From assembly GCA_963709155.1 (NCBI GenBank), contig CAVPVD010000007.1, forward strand, positions 1 through 64,000: a stretch of 64,000 nucleotides of DNA, written 5' to 3'. The translations under genes and the position numbers were made by a program. Source of the DNA: Bog-159 sp963709155. GTDB taxonomy: Bacteria > Acidobacteriota > Terriglobia > Bryobacterales > Bryobacteraceae. The number at the start of each line of letters is the position of its first letter. Position 1 is the first letter of the stretch. The notes below the pieces were generated by a model, which was not told where the DNA came from, did not search any database, and saw only the letters and a program-made list of their open reading frames with translations. Shown in pieces: positions 18,037-25,270 of this stretch.

Positions 18037-19595
18037 GCGCAAGCTCCCTTTGCGGAGGTCAAGTGATGCCTTAAGGCAAAAAGTCTGACGCCATCGTTGT
18101 GGGCGAATTCAGGTTCCACGGCCTCGCGGACTTTATTACTCCAGGCTTGCACCTCTTGCGCCAAATCGCAGCCTTCGCCGGCGCATGCTCCTAATGTGGC
18201 CGGCACGTGCAGTCCAATCAACGCGTTCCGCAGCCCCCACATCGCTTCGACAACTTGCTCCTCCTCCAGATCCCAGAGATCCTCGAACTTGAAGATAAGA
18301 TCGATTCGCATGGCCTCGAGTGACTTCCCCCGGTATCGATCCGCTGTCAATTCCGGCTTATAACCAAAGCAGTGGCAGTGCAAAAAAGCCAGCTTCTCCC
18401 AGACCGCGAACCCAGCTTTAAGGATCGGTTGCAGGCCGTGGCTCAACTGTTGGAACTCCACCGCTGTTCTTTGCGCTGCCACACTGTCCTTCCACCGGTC
18501 CACCTCTGCGCTCGGCTTATAGGAATCCGCCAGCGGTTTGGCGGCCTGCTTCGCACTCTTCTCGGCAAGTAACTTCTTCAAGCTGCCGGGATCCCACTTC
18601 GCCGATTGGCCTCCATGGCCGGCATACTTGGGTACGAACTCCGCGGCCAGTTGGTCGAGGCGGCGCGGACCCAGTTGCGTCAGAATGCGCGCGGCGTTGT
18701 ATCGGAGTCCCTCCGCGTATAGAAAGGCGACCCGCTTATAGAATGGTTGGCCGTCGGCCCCCTTTTTCCCGACCGTCCCGATCCAGTCTTCGACCGCCGC
18801 CAGCGGATCCCAAAACTCCGACAGCCGCTTGTTGCCGTTCTCTCTCAGTATCCCGGCAAAAAGACATCGGACTTCGGCCTGATCGCGCTTCTCGATTTCC
18901 GCGAACACTTCTATCCAGCAATCCGCAAGCTGATCCAAGGATAGCGTGCCGAAATCGTCCACGATGGCCTGCGGCAGGCGGCCGGGACGATCGCGGTCCA
19001 CGCGGTGCGTTGGGGGACACCAGGCGAACACGAGTAACTCGTGTGCGGGCCGCTTGGCAGCGGCGCCAAACAGCAGCCGGATGCGTTCGTCCCGGACCTC
19101 GCGGGACTCGTCGTGCGGCTGGGTATCGAAGTCCGGCATTGGATCGTCACGCGGCGGCCCACTTTGCTTAGCGGCCTGCTCGTCGATCTTGTCGGTATCG
19201 GTATGTCGCTTGAGGTCGCGCGCTCCTTCTCTGATCCGGTCGGTCTGCGTATGCCGCGCCGCCGTGCCCAGGTAGCCTTTCAGCAGGCGATCGTCGAGTT
19301 CCTTGTGCGATCGGTCGATAATCTCCTTCACTTCCTCGGGCCGCCGCGCGATCATTTTGGCGATCCCTTCAATTCGCAAGTCGACATCCTTGACGAAATC
19401 CTCATTGATAACCAGAGCGGCGGGCTCAATCCCATAGAACCGCGCGGCCTCACCGGCCACCAGGTCGAAGAGCCACCCGCCGCGCAGGCACTTCTGAATG
19501 TTGAGGTAAGTCTCGCTATCGGAGTCGCCTTCATAGCCGGCCAGATACTTTGCGGCCCCTCTGATACGTCGCAGTAACTCGTCGGCGGAAATCAT
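18033..19595 (-). CDS. Unrecognised 520-aa protein in the sigma-factor position
   Basis: A 520-residue protein with no signal peptide or membrane segment, so probably cytoplasmic. It starts at the ATG at 19595, inside the previous gene's stop (ATGA), and overlaps the ZAS-type gene by 4 bp. An N-terminal alpha-helical part is followed by a charged linker (about 115-170) and a helical central domain with the distinctive stretches LLVFAWCPPTHR and DWIGTVG. Pairs of Cys/His occur near 405 (HCHCFGY) and 485 (CAGEGC). I do not recognise the family. Its place upstream of an anti-sigma-like gene suggests a regulatory role, but no sigma-70 region 2 or 4 pattern is visible. Confidence 0.7.
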   Translation of the reverse strand: MISADELLRRIRGAAKYLAGYEGDSDSETYLNIQKCLRGGWLFDLVAGEAARFYGIEPAALVINEDFVKDVDLRIEGIAKMIARRPEEVKEIIDRSHKELDDRLLKGYLGTAARHTQTDRIREGARDLKRHTDTDKIDEQAAKQSGPPRDDPMPDFDTQPHDESREVRDERIRLLFGAAAKRPAHELLVFAWCPPTHRVDRDRPGRLPQAIVDDFGTLSLDQLADCWIEVFAEIEKRDQAEVRCLFAGILRENGNKRLSEFWDPLAAVEDWIGTVGKKGADGQPFYKRVAFLYAEGLRYNAARILTQLGPRRLDQLAAEFVPKYAGHGGQSAKWDPGSLKKLLAEKSAKQAAKPLADSYKPSAEVDRWKDSVAAQRTAVEFQQLSHGLQPILKAGFAVWEKLAFLHCHCFGYKPELTADRYRGKSLEAMRIDLIFKFEDLWDLEEEQVVEAMWGLRNALIGLHVPATLGACAGEGCDLAQEVQAWSNKVREAVEPEFAHNDGVRLFALRHHLTSAKGACA

Positions 19596-19903
19596 CGGGC
19601 GCCCTCTTTAAATTTCACGGCCGGACGAATCATTTCCCGGAGCCCTCTCATGGAGATTTGAAATGTGTCGCCGATGATATCACGGGCAGGATGGTCAATG
19701 CGAGCGTCAAGCGAGTTCGTGCCGCGCGAAAACACATCGAAACGTTTTGCCTGGAACCGGCACCTCAGGCCAGGCTCTTGATTCGGTGGCGTGAGTTGCC
19801 AAAGTCTCGGGTCCTGCCCACCAAAGATGTCAGGGCCAACGAGAGGCGAGGCGACGGTGCGCGGGGCGCCCCGGCCTCTGCCAGGGCGCCCCAACCCACT
19901 CAC
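19592..19903 (-). CDS. Hypothetical 103-aa protein
   Basis: Starts at GTG 19903, overlapping the stop of the 19-codon peptide gene (GTGA), and its own stop overlaps the next start (ATGA), so it sits tightly within the operon. The N-terminus is Gly/Arg-rich; the rest (RCRFQAKRFDVFSRGTNSLD, GDTFQISMRGLREMIRPAV) reads as a small folded beta/alpha domain. The family is not recognised. Support comes mainly from overlap geometry and a continuous frame. Confidence 0.5.
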   Translation of the reverse strand: MSGLGRPGRGRGAPRTVASPLVGPDIFGGQDPRLWQLTPPNQEPGLRCRFQAKRFDVFSRGTNSLDARIDHPARDIIGDTFQISMRGLREMIRPAVKFKEGAR

Positions 19904-19959
19904 TCACCTGGCTGTTGGTCGACGATGATGCTCAGAAGCAGTTCGATTAAGTTGGACAT
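19900..19959 (-). CDS. Micropeptide ORF (19 aa) leading the CHAT operon
   Basis: ATG at 19959 with a strong AGGAGG 7-8 nt upstream encodes MSNLIELLLSIIVDQQPGE, then TGA overlapping the GTG of the next gene. The peptide is hydrophobic and amphipathic. Either it is a real membrane-active or signalling peptide, or a leader peptide coupling translation of the operon. Its ribosome site lies in a hairpin loop (19960-19988), which favours a regulatory reading. Confidence 0.45.
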   Translation of the reverse strand: MSNLIELLLSIIVDQQPGE

Positions 19960-19988
19960 GGTGACCCTCCTTTTTTTGTTCGGTCACC
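19960..19988 (-). promoter_or_regulatory. Hairpin presenting the ribosome binding site
   Basis: On the minus strand GGTGACC (19988-19982) and GGTCACC (19966-19960) are perfect inverted arms around a 15-nt loop of A-rich sequence and most of the AGGAGG. The downstream arm abuts the ATG of the micropeptide. The structure could modulate initiation. TGTACAA (19995-19989), just upstream, also occurs upstream of the divergent gene at 20104-20110. Confidence 0.45.
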
Positions 19989-20060
19989 TTGTACACGACC
20001 GGTTAGAAAGTTCCCCGCGAGAGATTTTTCCCTTTATTTGCAATCGCTTGCAGGCCGCTC

Positions 20061-20080
20061 ACTTCCGTGAACCCTCACGG
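20061..20080 (+). promoter_or_regulatory. Motif and hairpin upstream of the CHAT/sigma operon
   Basis: ACTTCCG (20061-20067) followed by CCCTCACGG (20072-20080) matches the blocks upstream of the caspase-like operon (5889-5904). The perfect inverted repeat CCGTGA-ACCC-TCACGG at 20065-20080 could be an operator. It lies about 43 bp before the GTG start of the CHAT gene; the copy at 5.9 kb lies about 52 bp before its start. Confidence 0.4.
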
Positions 20081-20122
20081 CGGTTACTTCTTTGGCCCGG
20101 TGATGTACAATCGTCTTGATTC

Positions 20123-23100
20123 GTGGTGTGTTCTGGGTTCCGTAGTCGCGCTGCCGCTCTCGCCGGATTCGCTCAGCTTTACGCTTGGGGCACCCCGGTT
20201 GCGCCCACAGTGGCGCACGCAGGAAGAACCCACATTGCGGCACCTCCCGCGGGGCCGCGCTGCTTCCCTGCTAAGCTCTCGACCGGCGAATTTGCGCAAT
20301 TGTCCGTCAGCCAGGATTCCGGCGACTTAGAAGTGGAAATTCGCTCCCCGTCGGGCGCTACCGTAGCTCGCGTCGATGCCTTCGAATACGGCATCGAGCG
20401 CGCCTCGGTGATCGCCTCAACGGGGGGAATCTATCGATTCTGCGTGGCTGCCGCCGGAGACGCCAAGCAGCCACTCCGATACACCGCCAAACTCGGGACG
20501 CCCCGCGCGTCTCAACCTGACGACACTGTGCGGGTCGAGGCGGAGCGCGTCTCCACCGAGGCCCGCAGACTTGCCCAAGGTCCCGCCGCAGCGGATCGAA
20601 GACGCGGGATCGAGGAGGGACAGAAGGCCCTCGGGCTGTGGGAGACGCTGGGCGATACAGAGGCCCGGGTGGCCATCCTGATCGACATCGGCGACGCCTC
20701 CAACGCGCTCGGCGAATACCAGGCCGCTATCGACAGATATCGTCAAGCCCTCGATTTGAATCCTCCGGGGCACCTGCGGCCAGCCATCGAGGGACTATCC
20801 AACTCGGGCGTGGCCTATTTGCGCCTGGGCGATGTGGAAGCGGCCGCCACGGCATACGAACGCAGCCTGGCGCTGGCGCGGGAACTGAAGAATCCCTTTC
20901 TGATCGCGGCGGTGGAAAACAACCGCGCCAATCTCTTCAGCCAGATCGGAGAGTTCCAGCGCGCACTCGATTCGTATTTTGCCGCCCTTCCGGCTATGCG
21001 CGCGGCGGACCACCGGTCGCGGGGCGTGGTTCTGGGCAACATTGGCCTGGCTTATGCATCGTTGGGCGAATATCGCCGGGCAGAATCCTGGCTGGAGCGC
21101 AGTTTGCCGCTCCTGACCGCGAGCCAGGACCGGGTGGCGAGGGCCGTCGCCTTGATGAATCTGGGCCGCGTGCGGTCCTTGGGCGGCGATCCGAATAGAG
21201 CGATGGCGCCCCTCCGGCAAGCCGAAGCGCTGGTCGCCGGGGGAACGAGTCCGCGGGATCGCGGCGACATCCTCAACAATCTCGGCCAGGTGCTTTACAA
21301 GAAGGGCGATTTGCTCGGGGCCCAGCCGGTGCTTGCCGAGGCGATCGAAATCTGCAGAAGCATGCACAACACGCGCAGCCTGGCGAGCGCCACGCACTAT
21401 TCCGGCATCACCCTCGCCGGACTGGGCAAATGGGATAGCGGACTGGCGAGCCTGAAGGAATCGCTGGACTTGCGTTTAAGCGCCGGCCTGAACGACGACG
21501 CCGTCGCCACGCTGATCGAAATGGCGCGCGTTGAGCGGCACCGCGGGGATCCCGCCGCCGCACGGGCGGATCTCGAACGCGCCATGAACATGGTGGAGAA
21601 GTTGCGCGTGCACGTGGCTTCGCCCGATCTGCGCGCCACATGGTTCGCCTCCCGCCGCGCGGTCTACGAGGAGACGCTCGATCTCGTTTTCGACTCGCAG
21701 CCGGGCGGGAACACGCAAGCTCTCGCCGCTCAAGGTTTGGAGATCGCCGAGCGTGCCCGTTCGCGATCCTGGATGGACGAGTTGGGTGGAAAGCGCTACG
21801 AAGCCCTGCACGCGATGAATCCGGATCTGGCCGATCGCGAGCGGCGGCTCACCCGGCGCCTGGCGTTCAAATCGCGTCAATTGGCGCTTTTGCCTGCTAC
21901 CACCGAAGCCGCTTCCAAGCGGATCGCGCTTTCGAGTCAACTAGACGAACTGCAGCTTCAATATGAATCGCTGGCCAGCGAGATCGGCGGTGCCGGGACG
22001 GCCAAGGCGCCCATTCCATCGCCGCTGGCCGCGCCCCAGATTCGCGGTCTGCTGGACGAAGATACCGTCCTGCTGGAATTCGCGCTCGGAGAATCCAATA
22101 GTTACGTCTGGGCGGTCACCCCGGATGACGTGAAGTGGTTTCGCTTGCCGTCTCGCGCTGCCATTGAGGCTATCGCCCGCCCGGTAGCCGAATTGGCCAG
22201 CGCGCGCCGCGATCGGCTGGCCCGTCCGGAGATGGACCGGCAATACCGTGCGTCCGTTGTCCGGCTTGGCCGCACATTATTAGCGCCGGTTTCCGGCTTC
22301 GTCCAGAACAAGCGAATCATGCTGTCTCTCGACGGCATTCTGCATTACGTGGCGTTCGCCGCGTTGCCTTCACCGGGCAAACCGGAGATGCCCCTGGGCA
22401 TCGCGCACGAGATCTCAGGCATTCCCTCCGCGTCCACGCTGGCGGCATTGCGTGCCGGACGCGCGCCGGCCGCCGGGCCATTCAGCATCGCTTTGCTAGC
22501 CGACCCCGTTTTCACGGGCGATCCACGTGGCGGAGAACGCGGCGGGAAATCGAATGGCGGCGGGCTGGCACGCCTTCCATTCTCACTGCTTGAGGCGAAT
22601 TACATTGCACAGGCGGCGCAAGGCGCCACCGTTTTGCGAAAGGTCGGCTTCTCCGCGGCAAAGGCGGCGCTGGCCGATGACGGGGTACGCCAGGCCACTA
22701 TCTTGCATTTCGCCACCCACACGCGAATCGATGGCGTCCACCCGGAGCTTTCCGGTATTTTCCTGGCACAGGTGGATGCGAGCGGGGCGCCGCGTGACGG
22801 ATTGCTCAGCCTATATGAGATCTACGACTTGAAGCTTCCCGTGGAATTAGCGGTTCTGAGCGGCTGCTCCACGGGCCTGGGACGCGCGGTACCCGGCGAT
22901 GGATTCGTGGGCTTGACCAAGGCTTTCTTCTACGCCGGCGCCGCGCGCGTGCTCGTCAGCCTCTGGCCGATCGACGACGAGGGCACCGCGCTGTTCATGC
23001 GCGCATTCTATAGCGACCTGCTGAAACCGGGGGTGCGTTCTCCCGTGCGCGCCATGCGGGCGGCGCGGGAAGCCCTGTGGCGCAATCCCCGGTGGAAAGA

Positions 23101-23173
23101 TCCTGCGTATTGGTCCGGCTTTTCGCTCGAGGGAGAATGGAAGCCGATTGCGGCCGGGAGTCCGATCTCGTGA
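20123..23173 (+). CDS. TPR-CHAT protease, second copy
   Basis: A 1016-residue product. A TGA lies in frame just upstream, so translation begins at one of the tandem GTG codons (20123 or 20126). The first 30 or so residues are weakly signal-like (AALAGFAQLYAWG...AHA). A beta-sandwich domain (about 45-120) precedes TPR repeats (about 150-500), a helical linker, and a CHAT domain (about 650-1005) with His866 (HFATHTRID) and Cys915 (LSGCSTGLG), plus the late YAGAARVLVSLW block typical of CHAT proteins. The stop overlaps the ECF-like sigma gene (GTGA). The gene order is reversed relative to the first CHAT operon, which ends with its CHAT gene. Confidence 0.87.
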   Translation: MVCSGFRSRAAALAGFAQLYAWGTPVAPTVAHAGRTHIAAPPAGPRCFPAKLSTGEFAQLSVSQDSGDLEVEIRSPSGATVARVDAFEYGIERASVIASTGGIYRFCVAAAGDAKQPLRYTAKLGTPRASQPDDTVRVEAERVSTEARRLAQGPAAADRRRGIEEGQKALGLWETLGDTEARVAILIDIGDASNALGEYQAAIDRYRQALDLNPPGHLRPAIEGLSNSGVAYLRLGDVEAAATAYERSLALARELKNPFLIAAVENNRANLFSQIGEFQRALDSYFAALPAMRAADHRSRGVVLGNIGLAYASLGEYRRAESWLERSLPLLTASQDRVARAVALMNLGRVRSLGGDPNRAMAPLRQAEALVAGGTSPRDRGDILNNLGQVLYKKGDLLGAQPVLAEAIEICRSMHNTRSLASATHYSGITLAGLGKWDSGLASLKESLDLRLSAGLNDDAVATLIEMARVERHRGDPAAARADLERAMNMVEKLRVHVASPDLRATWFASRRAVYEETLDLVFDSQPGGNTQALAAQGLEIAERARSRSWMDELGGKRYEALHAMNPDLADRERRLTRRLAFKSRQLALLPATTEAASKRIALSSQLDELQLQYESLASEIGGAGTAKAPIPSPLAAPQIRGLLDEDTVLLEFALGESNSYVWAVTPDDVKWFRLPSRAAIEAIARPVAELASARRDRLARPEMDRQYRASVVRLGRTLLAPVSGFVQNKRIMLSLDGILHYVAFAALPSPGKPEMPLGIAHEISGIPSASTLAALRAGRAPAAGPFSIALLADPVFTGDPRGGERGGKSNGGGLARLPFSLLEANYIAQAAQGATVLRKVGFSAAKAALADDGVRQATILHFATHTRIDGVHPELSGIFLAQVDASGAPRDGLLSLYEIYDLKLPVELAVLSGCSTGLGRAVPGDGFVGLTKAFFYAGAARVLVSLWPIDDEGTALFMRAFYSDLLKPGVRSPVRAMRAAREALWRNPRWKDPAYWSGFSLEGEWKPIAAGSPIS

Positions 23174-23706
23174 GCCCAGAGAGCGAGCGCGACCTTACCG
23201 CCGGTTTCTTTCCCCTGCTCGATCCCGATCCGGTGAAGGCTGAGCGGAAATACTTGGCGATCCGGGCAAAGCTGATCTTTTATTTCTTGCGGCGGCACTG
23301 TCCGGATCCCGAGGACCTCGCCGACGAAGTCGTTCTGCGCGCGCACCGGCGTTGCACCGAGGGTATCGAAATCACGGAACTGATGAGCTTCTGTTATGGG
23401 ATTGCGTCGCGCGTCTGCATGGAACAAAAGCCGCCGCCGGTCGAATTCGATGAGGAAGTGCACAGTTCGGCTGCGACGATCGCGGTGGAACCGGATCGCC
23501 TGATCCTGATCGAGCAGTGCCTCAGAACCTTGCAGGCCTCGGATTACGAGTTCATCAGACAGTACTTTCAAGACGACCGCCGGCAACTCGCCGCGCGGCT
23601 CGGCAAATCGCCGAATGCGCTGCGCATCCGCGCATTTCGCATCGTCGAACTGCTGCGGGGTTTAGCCTGTAAGCGGACGCAGGGCCGCGCTCGGATATCG
23701 CAATGA
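23170..23706 (+). CDS. ECF-like sigma-70 family factor
   Basis: A 178-residue product from a GTG at 23170 overlapping the CHAT stop (GTGA). Region 2 is recognisable in FYFLRRHCPDPEDLADEVVL, where the DPEDLADEV pattern is typical of ECF factors; region 4 has the helix-turn-helix LAARLGKSPNALRIRAFRIV. The two are joined by a linker of about 60 residues without a region 3, as in ECF factors. Its stop overlaps the next gene (ATGA), an anti-sigma-like membrane protein. It probably directs RNA polymerase to a small regulon; the motif shared upstream of the caspase-like and CHAT operons is a candidate target. Confidence 0.75.
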   Translation: MSPESERDLTAGFFPLLDPDPVKAERKYLAIRAKLIFYFLRRHCPDPEDLADEVVLRAHRRCTEGIEITELMSFCYGIASRVCMEQKPPPVEFDEEVHSSAATIAVEPDRLILIEQCLRTLQASDYEFIRQYFQDDRRQLAARLGKSPNALRIRAFRIVELLRGLACKRTQGRARISQ

Positions 23707-24497
23707 AACCACTAATGTTGCCGGAATCGGGCGATGTTCCTCAATTAACGGCATACCTGTTGGACCGGCTGCCCGAAGAGGAAGCCAGGCGCATAGAGGA
23801 ACGCTACTTCGCCGACGATGCCTTCTTCGTCCTCGCGGGTGCCTGCGAGCAGGATCTTATCCGCGATTATTTGCTCAAGAAACTTTCTCCGGACGATGCG
23901 CGCAGCTTCGAACGAAAATATCTAGCCTCGCCTGGGCTCTGGGAGAAGGTCGAGTTTTGCGCAGCGATCATGACGTTGACGGGTTCCGTGCCGGCCTCCA
24001 CGCATAGGGCGGCGCGCATGCCTGCGCCTGTCTGGCGTCTGGCCGCCGCCGCAGCCATTGTAGCCGGCCTGGTTCTGATTGGATGGGAGCAAACCAGGAT
24101 CGGGCGCTTGGAAGCGGAACTCCATCAAGTGGCCATTCGGGACGCACTCAAATCGGGTGAGGCCCATGCCGCGACTGCCGTAGTAGCTTTCGCCCTGCGG
24201 CCTATGCTCGACCGCGACGCGAATTCCGGCGCCGTGGTCCTGCGTATTCCGGCCGATGCCGGGGAAGTCCGCCTGTCGCTCGAAATCGAACCGGGAAACG
24301 AAGCCGCGCAGTATCGTGCCGCCCTAACAGTTCCCGGAGGCGGCGAGGTCTGGAGCGCCTTCGTATCCGGCGGGAGCCGTGTGCTGGAGCTTACGGCGCC
24401 GGCGCGGACCCTGATTCGTGGCGATTATGTGCTGACCCTGGACGCCCGTGCGGGTCAGGCTCACCAGGCATACGCATTCCGTGTGGAACGCGACTGA
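23703..24497 (+). CDS. Anti-sigma-like single-pass membrane protein
   Basis: A 264-residue product whose ATG lies within the sigma gene's stop. The cytoplasmic N-terminus is acidic and helical with two similar motifs (LTAYLLDRLPEEEARRIEER and IRDYLLKKLSPDDARSFERK), typical of acidobacterial anti-sigma factors that lack the HCC zinc site. A membrane segment lies at about 110-127. The periplasmic part is a beta-sandwich (about 160-262). It likely sequesters the ECF-like factor until a periplasmic signal arrives, which would put regulation on the same side as the exported proteases. Confidence 0.7.
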   Translation: MKPLMLPESGDVPQLTAYLLDRLPEEEARRIEERYFADDAFFVLAGACEQDLIRDYLLKKLSPDDARSFERKYLASPGLWEKVEFCAAIMTLTGSVPASTHRAARMPAPVWRLAAAAAIVAGLVLIGWEQTRIGRLEAELHQVAIRDALKSGEAHAATAVVAFALRPMLDRDANSGAVVLRIPADAGEVRLSLEIEPGNEAAQYRAALTVPGGGEVWSAFVSGGSRVLELTAPARTLIRGDYVLTLDARAGQAHQAYAFRVERD

Positions 24498-24516
24498 TTC
24501 GGCCTATCCTGGTCTG

Positions 24517-24945
24517 ATGACAGAAACCTGGCAGAGAGGCGAGTACACCATCGATACGGACCCGGCGCGTCTGGATATTCCCATGATTCACGCGTACCTG
24601 AGCGGCTCGGCCTATTGGGCGATGGGACGGCCGCTCGAAATGGTGCGGCGCTCTATCGAGAACTCGCTGCCTTTCGGCGTGTATCGGGATTCCAGGCAGA
24701 TCGGCTTCGCCCGCGTAGTCACCGACTACGCCACTTTCGCCTGGCTGGCCGACGTCTTCGTGCTGCCTGAATTTCGCGGACAAGGCATTGGCAAATGGCT
24801 GATTGGCGTGATTGTGGAACATCCGCGGCTGCCCGGGCTGCGGCGCTGGATCCTCGCCACCAAGGACGCGCACGGCCTCTACGCGCAGTATGGTTTCAGG
24901 CCGCTCGATGCGTCCACGCGATTCATGGAGCGATTTGCGGGCTAA
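24517..24945 (+). CDS. GNAT-family N-acetyltransferase
   Basis: A 142-residue product from the ATG at 24517. The acetyl-CoA-binding signature is RGQGIGKWL (near residue 88), preceded by LADVFVLPEF and followed by YAQYGFRPLD, the usual order in GNAT enzymes. The small size and the N-terminal DTDPARLDIPMIHAYLSGS resemble uncharacterised GNAT proteins annotated as acetyltransferases. The acceptor substrate is unknown. Its 3' end overlaps the convergent retropepsin-like gene by 23 bp. Confidence 0.8.
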   Translation: MTETWQRGEYTIDTDPARLDIPMIHAYLSGSAYWAMGRPLEMVRRSIENSLPFGVYRDSRQIGFARVVTDYATFAWLADVFVLPEFRGQGIGKWLIGVIVEHPRLPGLRRWILATKDAHGLYAQYGFRPLDASTRFMERFAG

Positions 24946-25270
24946 CCAGGTCTAACTTTCGACGGGGCGCGCCGAGCCGTTGAAGATCGCCCCGCTCGGC
25001 AAAGACGACCTCATCCACCGTCTCCGCCTTATCGACCTTAAGTATGGCGTAGCCGACAGGGCGCGAAACGATTTGGCCGTTCGGCAACTGAAATTGTCGA
25101 TCTTTCTTGCAGCGCTCGATCCCGATGGCCTGCAGGACTGTGGCATCGATCCACGTGGAGTGGGCCCCGGTATCGACCATTAGCCGCCGCACGGTGGTTG
25201 ACTTGTAAGTTACCGGATGGATAACCCGGCACCCTACGTAAAAGGGTCGGCATGTGCGCGTGCTATTCAT
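24923..25270 (-). CDS. Retropepsin-like aspartyl protease (clan AA), short
   Basis: A 115-residue product from the ATG at 25270, which overlaps the MFS gene's stop (ATGA). The motif VDTGAHSTWID is the aspartic protease active site of retropepsin-like clan AA proteins, which act as dimers. PNGQIVSRPVGYA and VDEVVFAE match the central strands. The last segment (LGAPRRKLDLVSP) is shorter than the usual LGA-x-x-LE-x-L-x-VDP ending, so a small internal deletion is possible. The cellular role is unknown. Confidence 0.65.
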   Translation of the reverse strand: MNSTRTCRPFYVGCRVIHPVTYKSTTVRRLMVDTGAHSTWIDATVLQAIGIERCKKDRQFQLPNGQIVSRPVGYAILKVDKAETVDEVVFAERGDLQRLGAPRRKLDLVSPQIAP

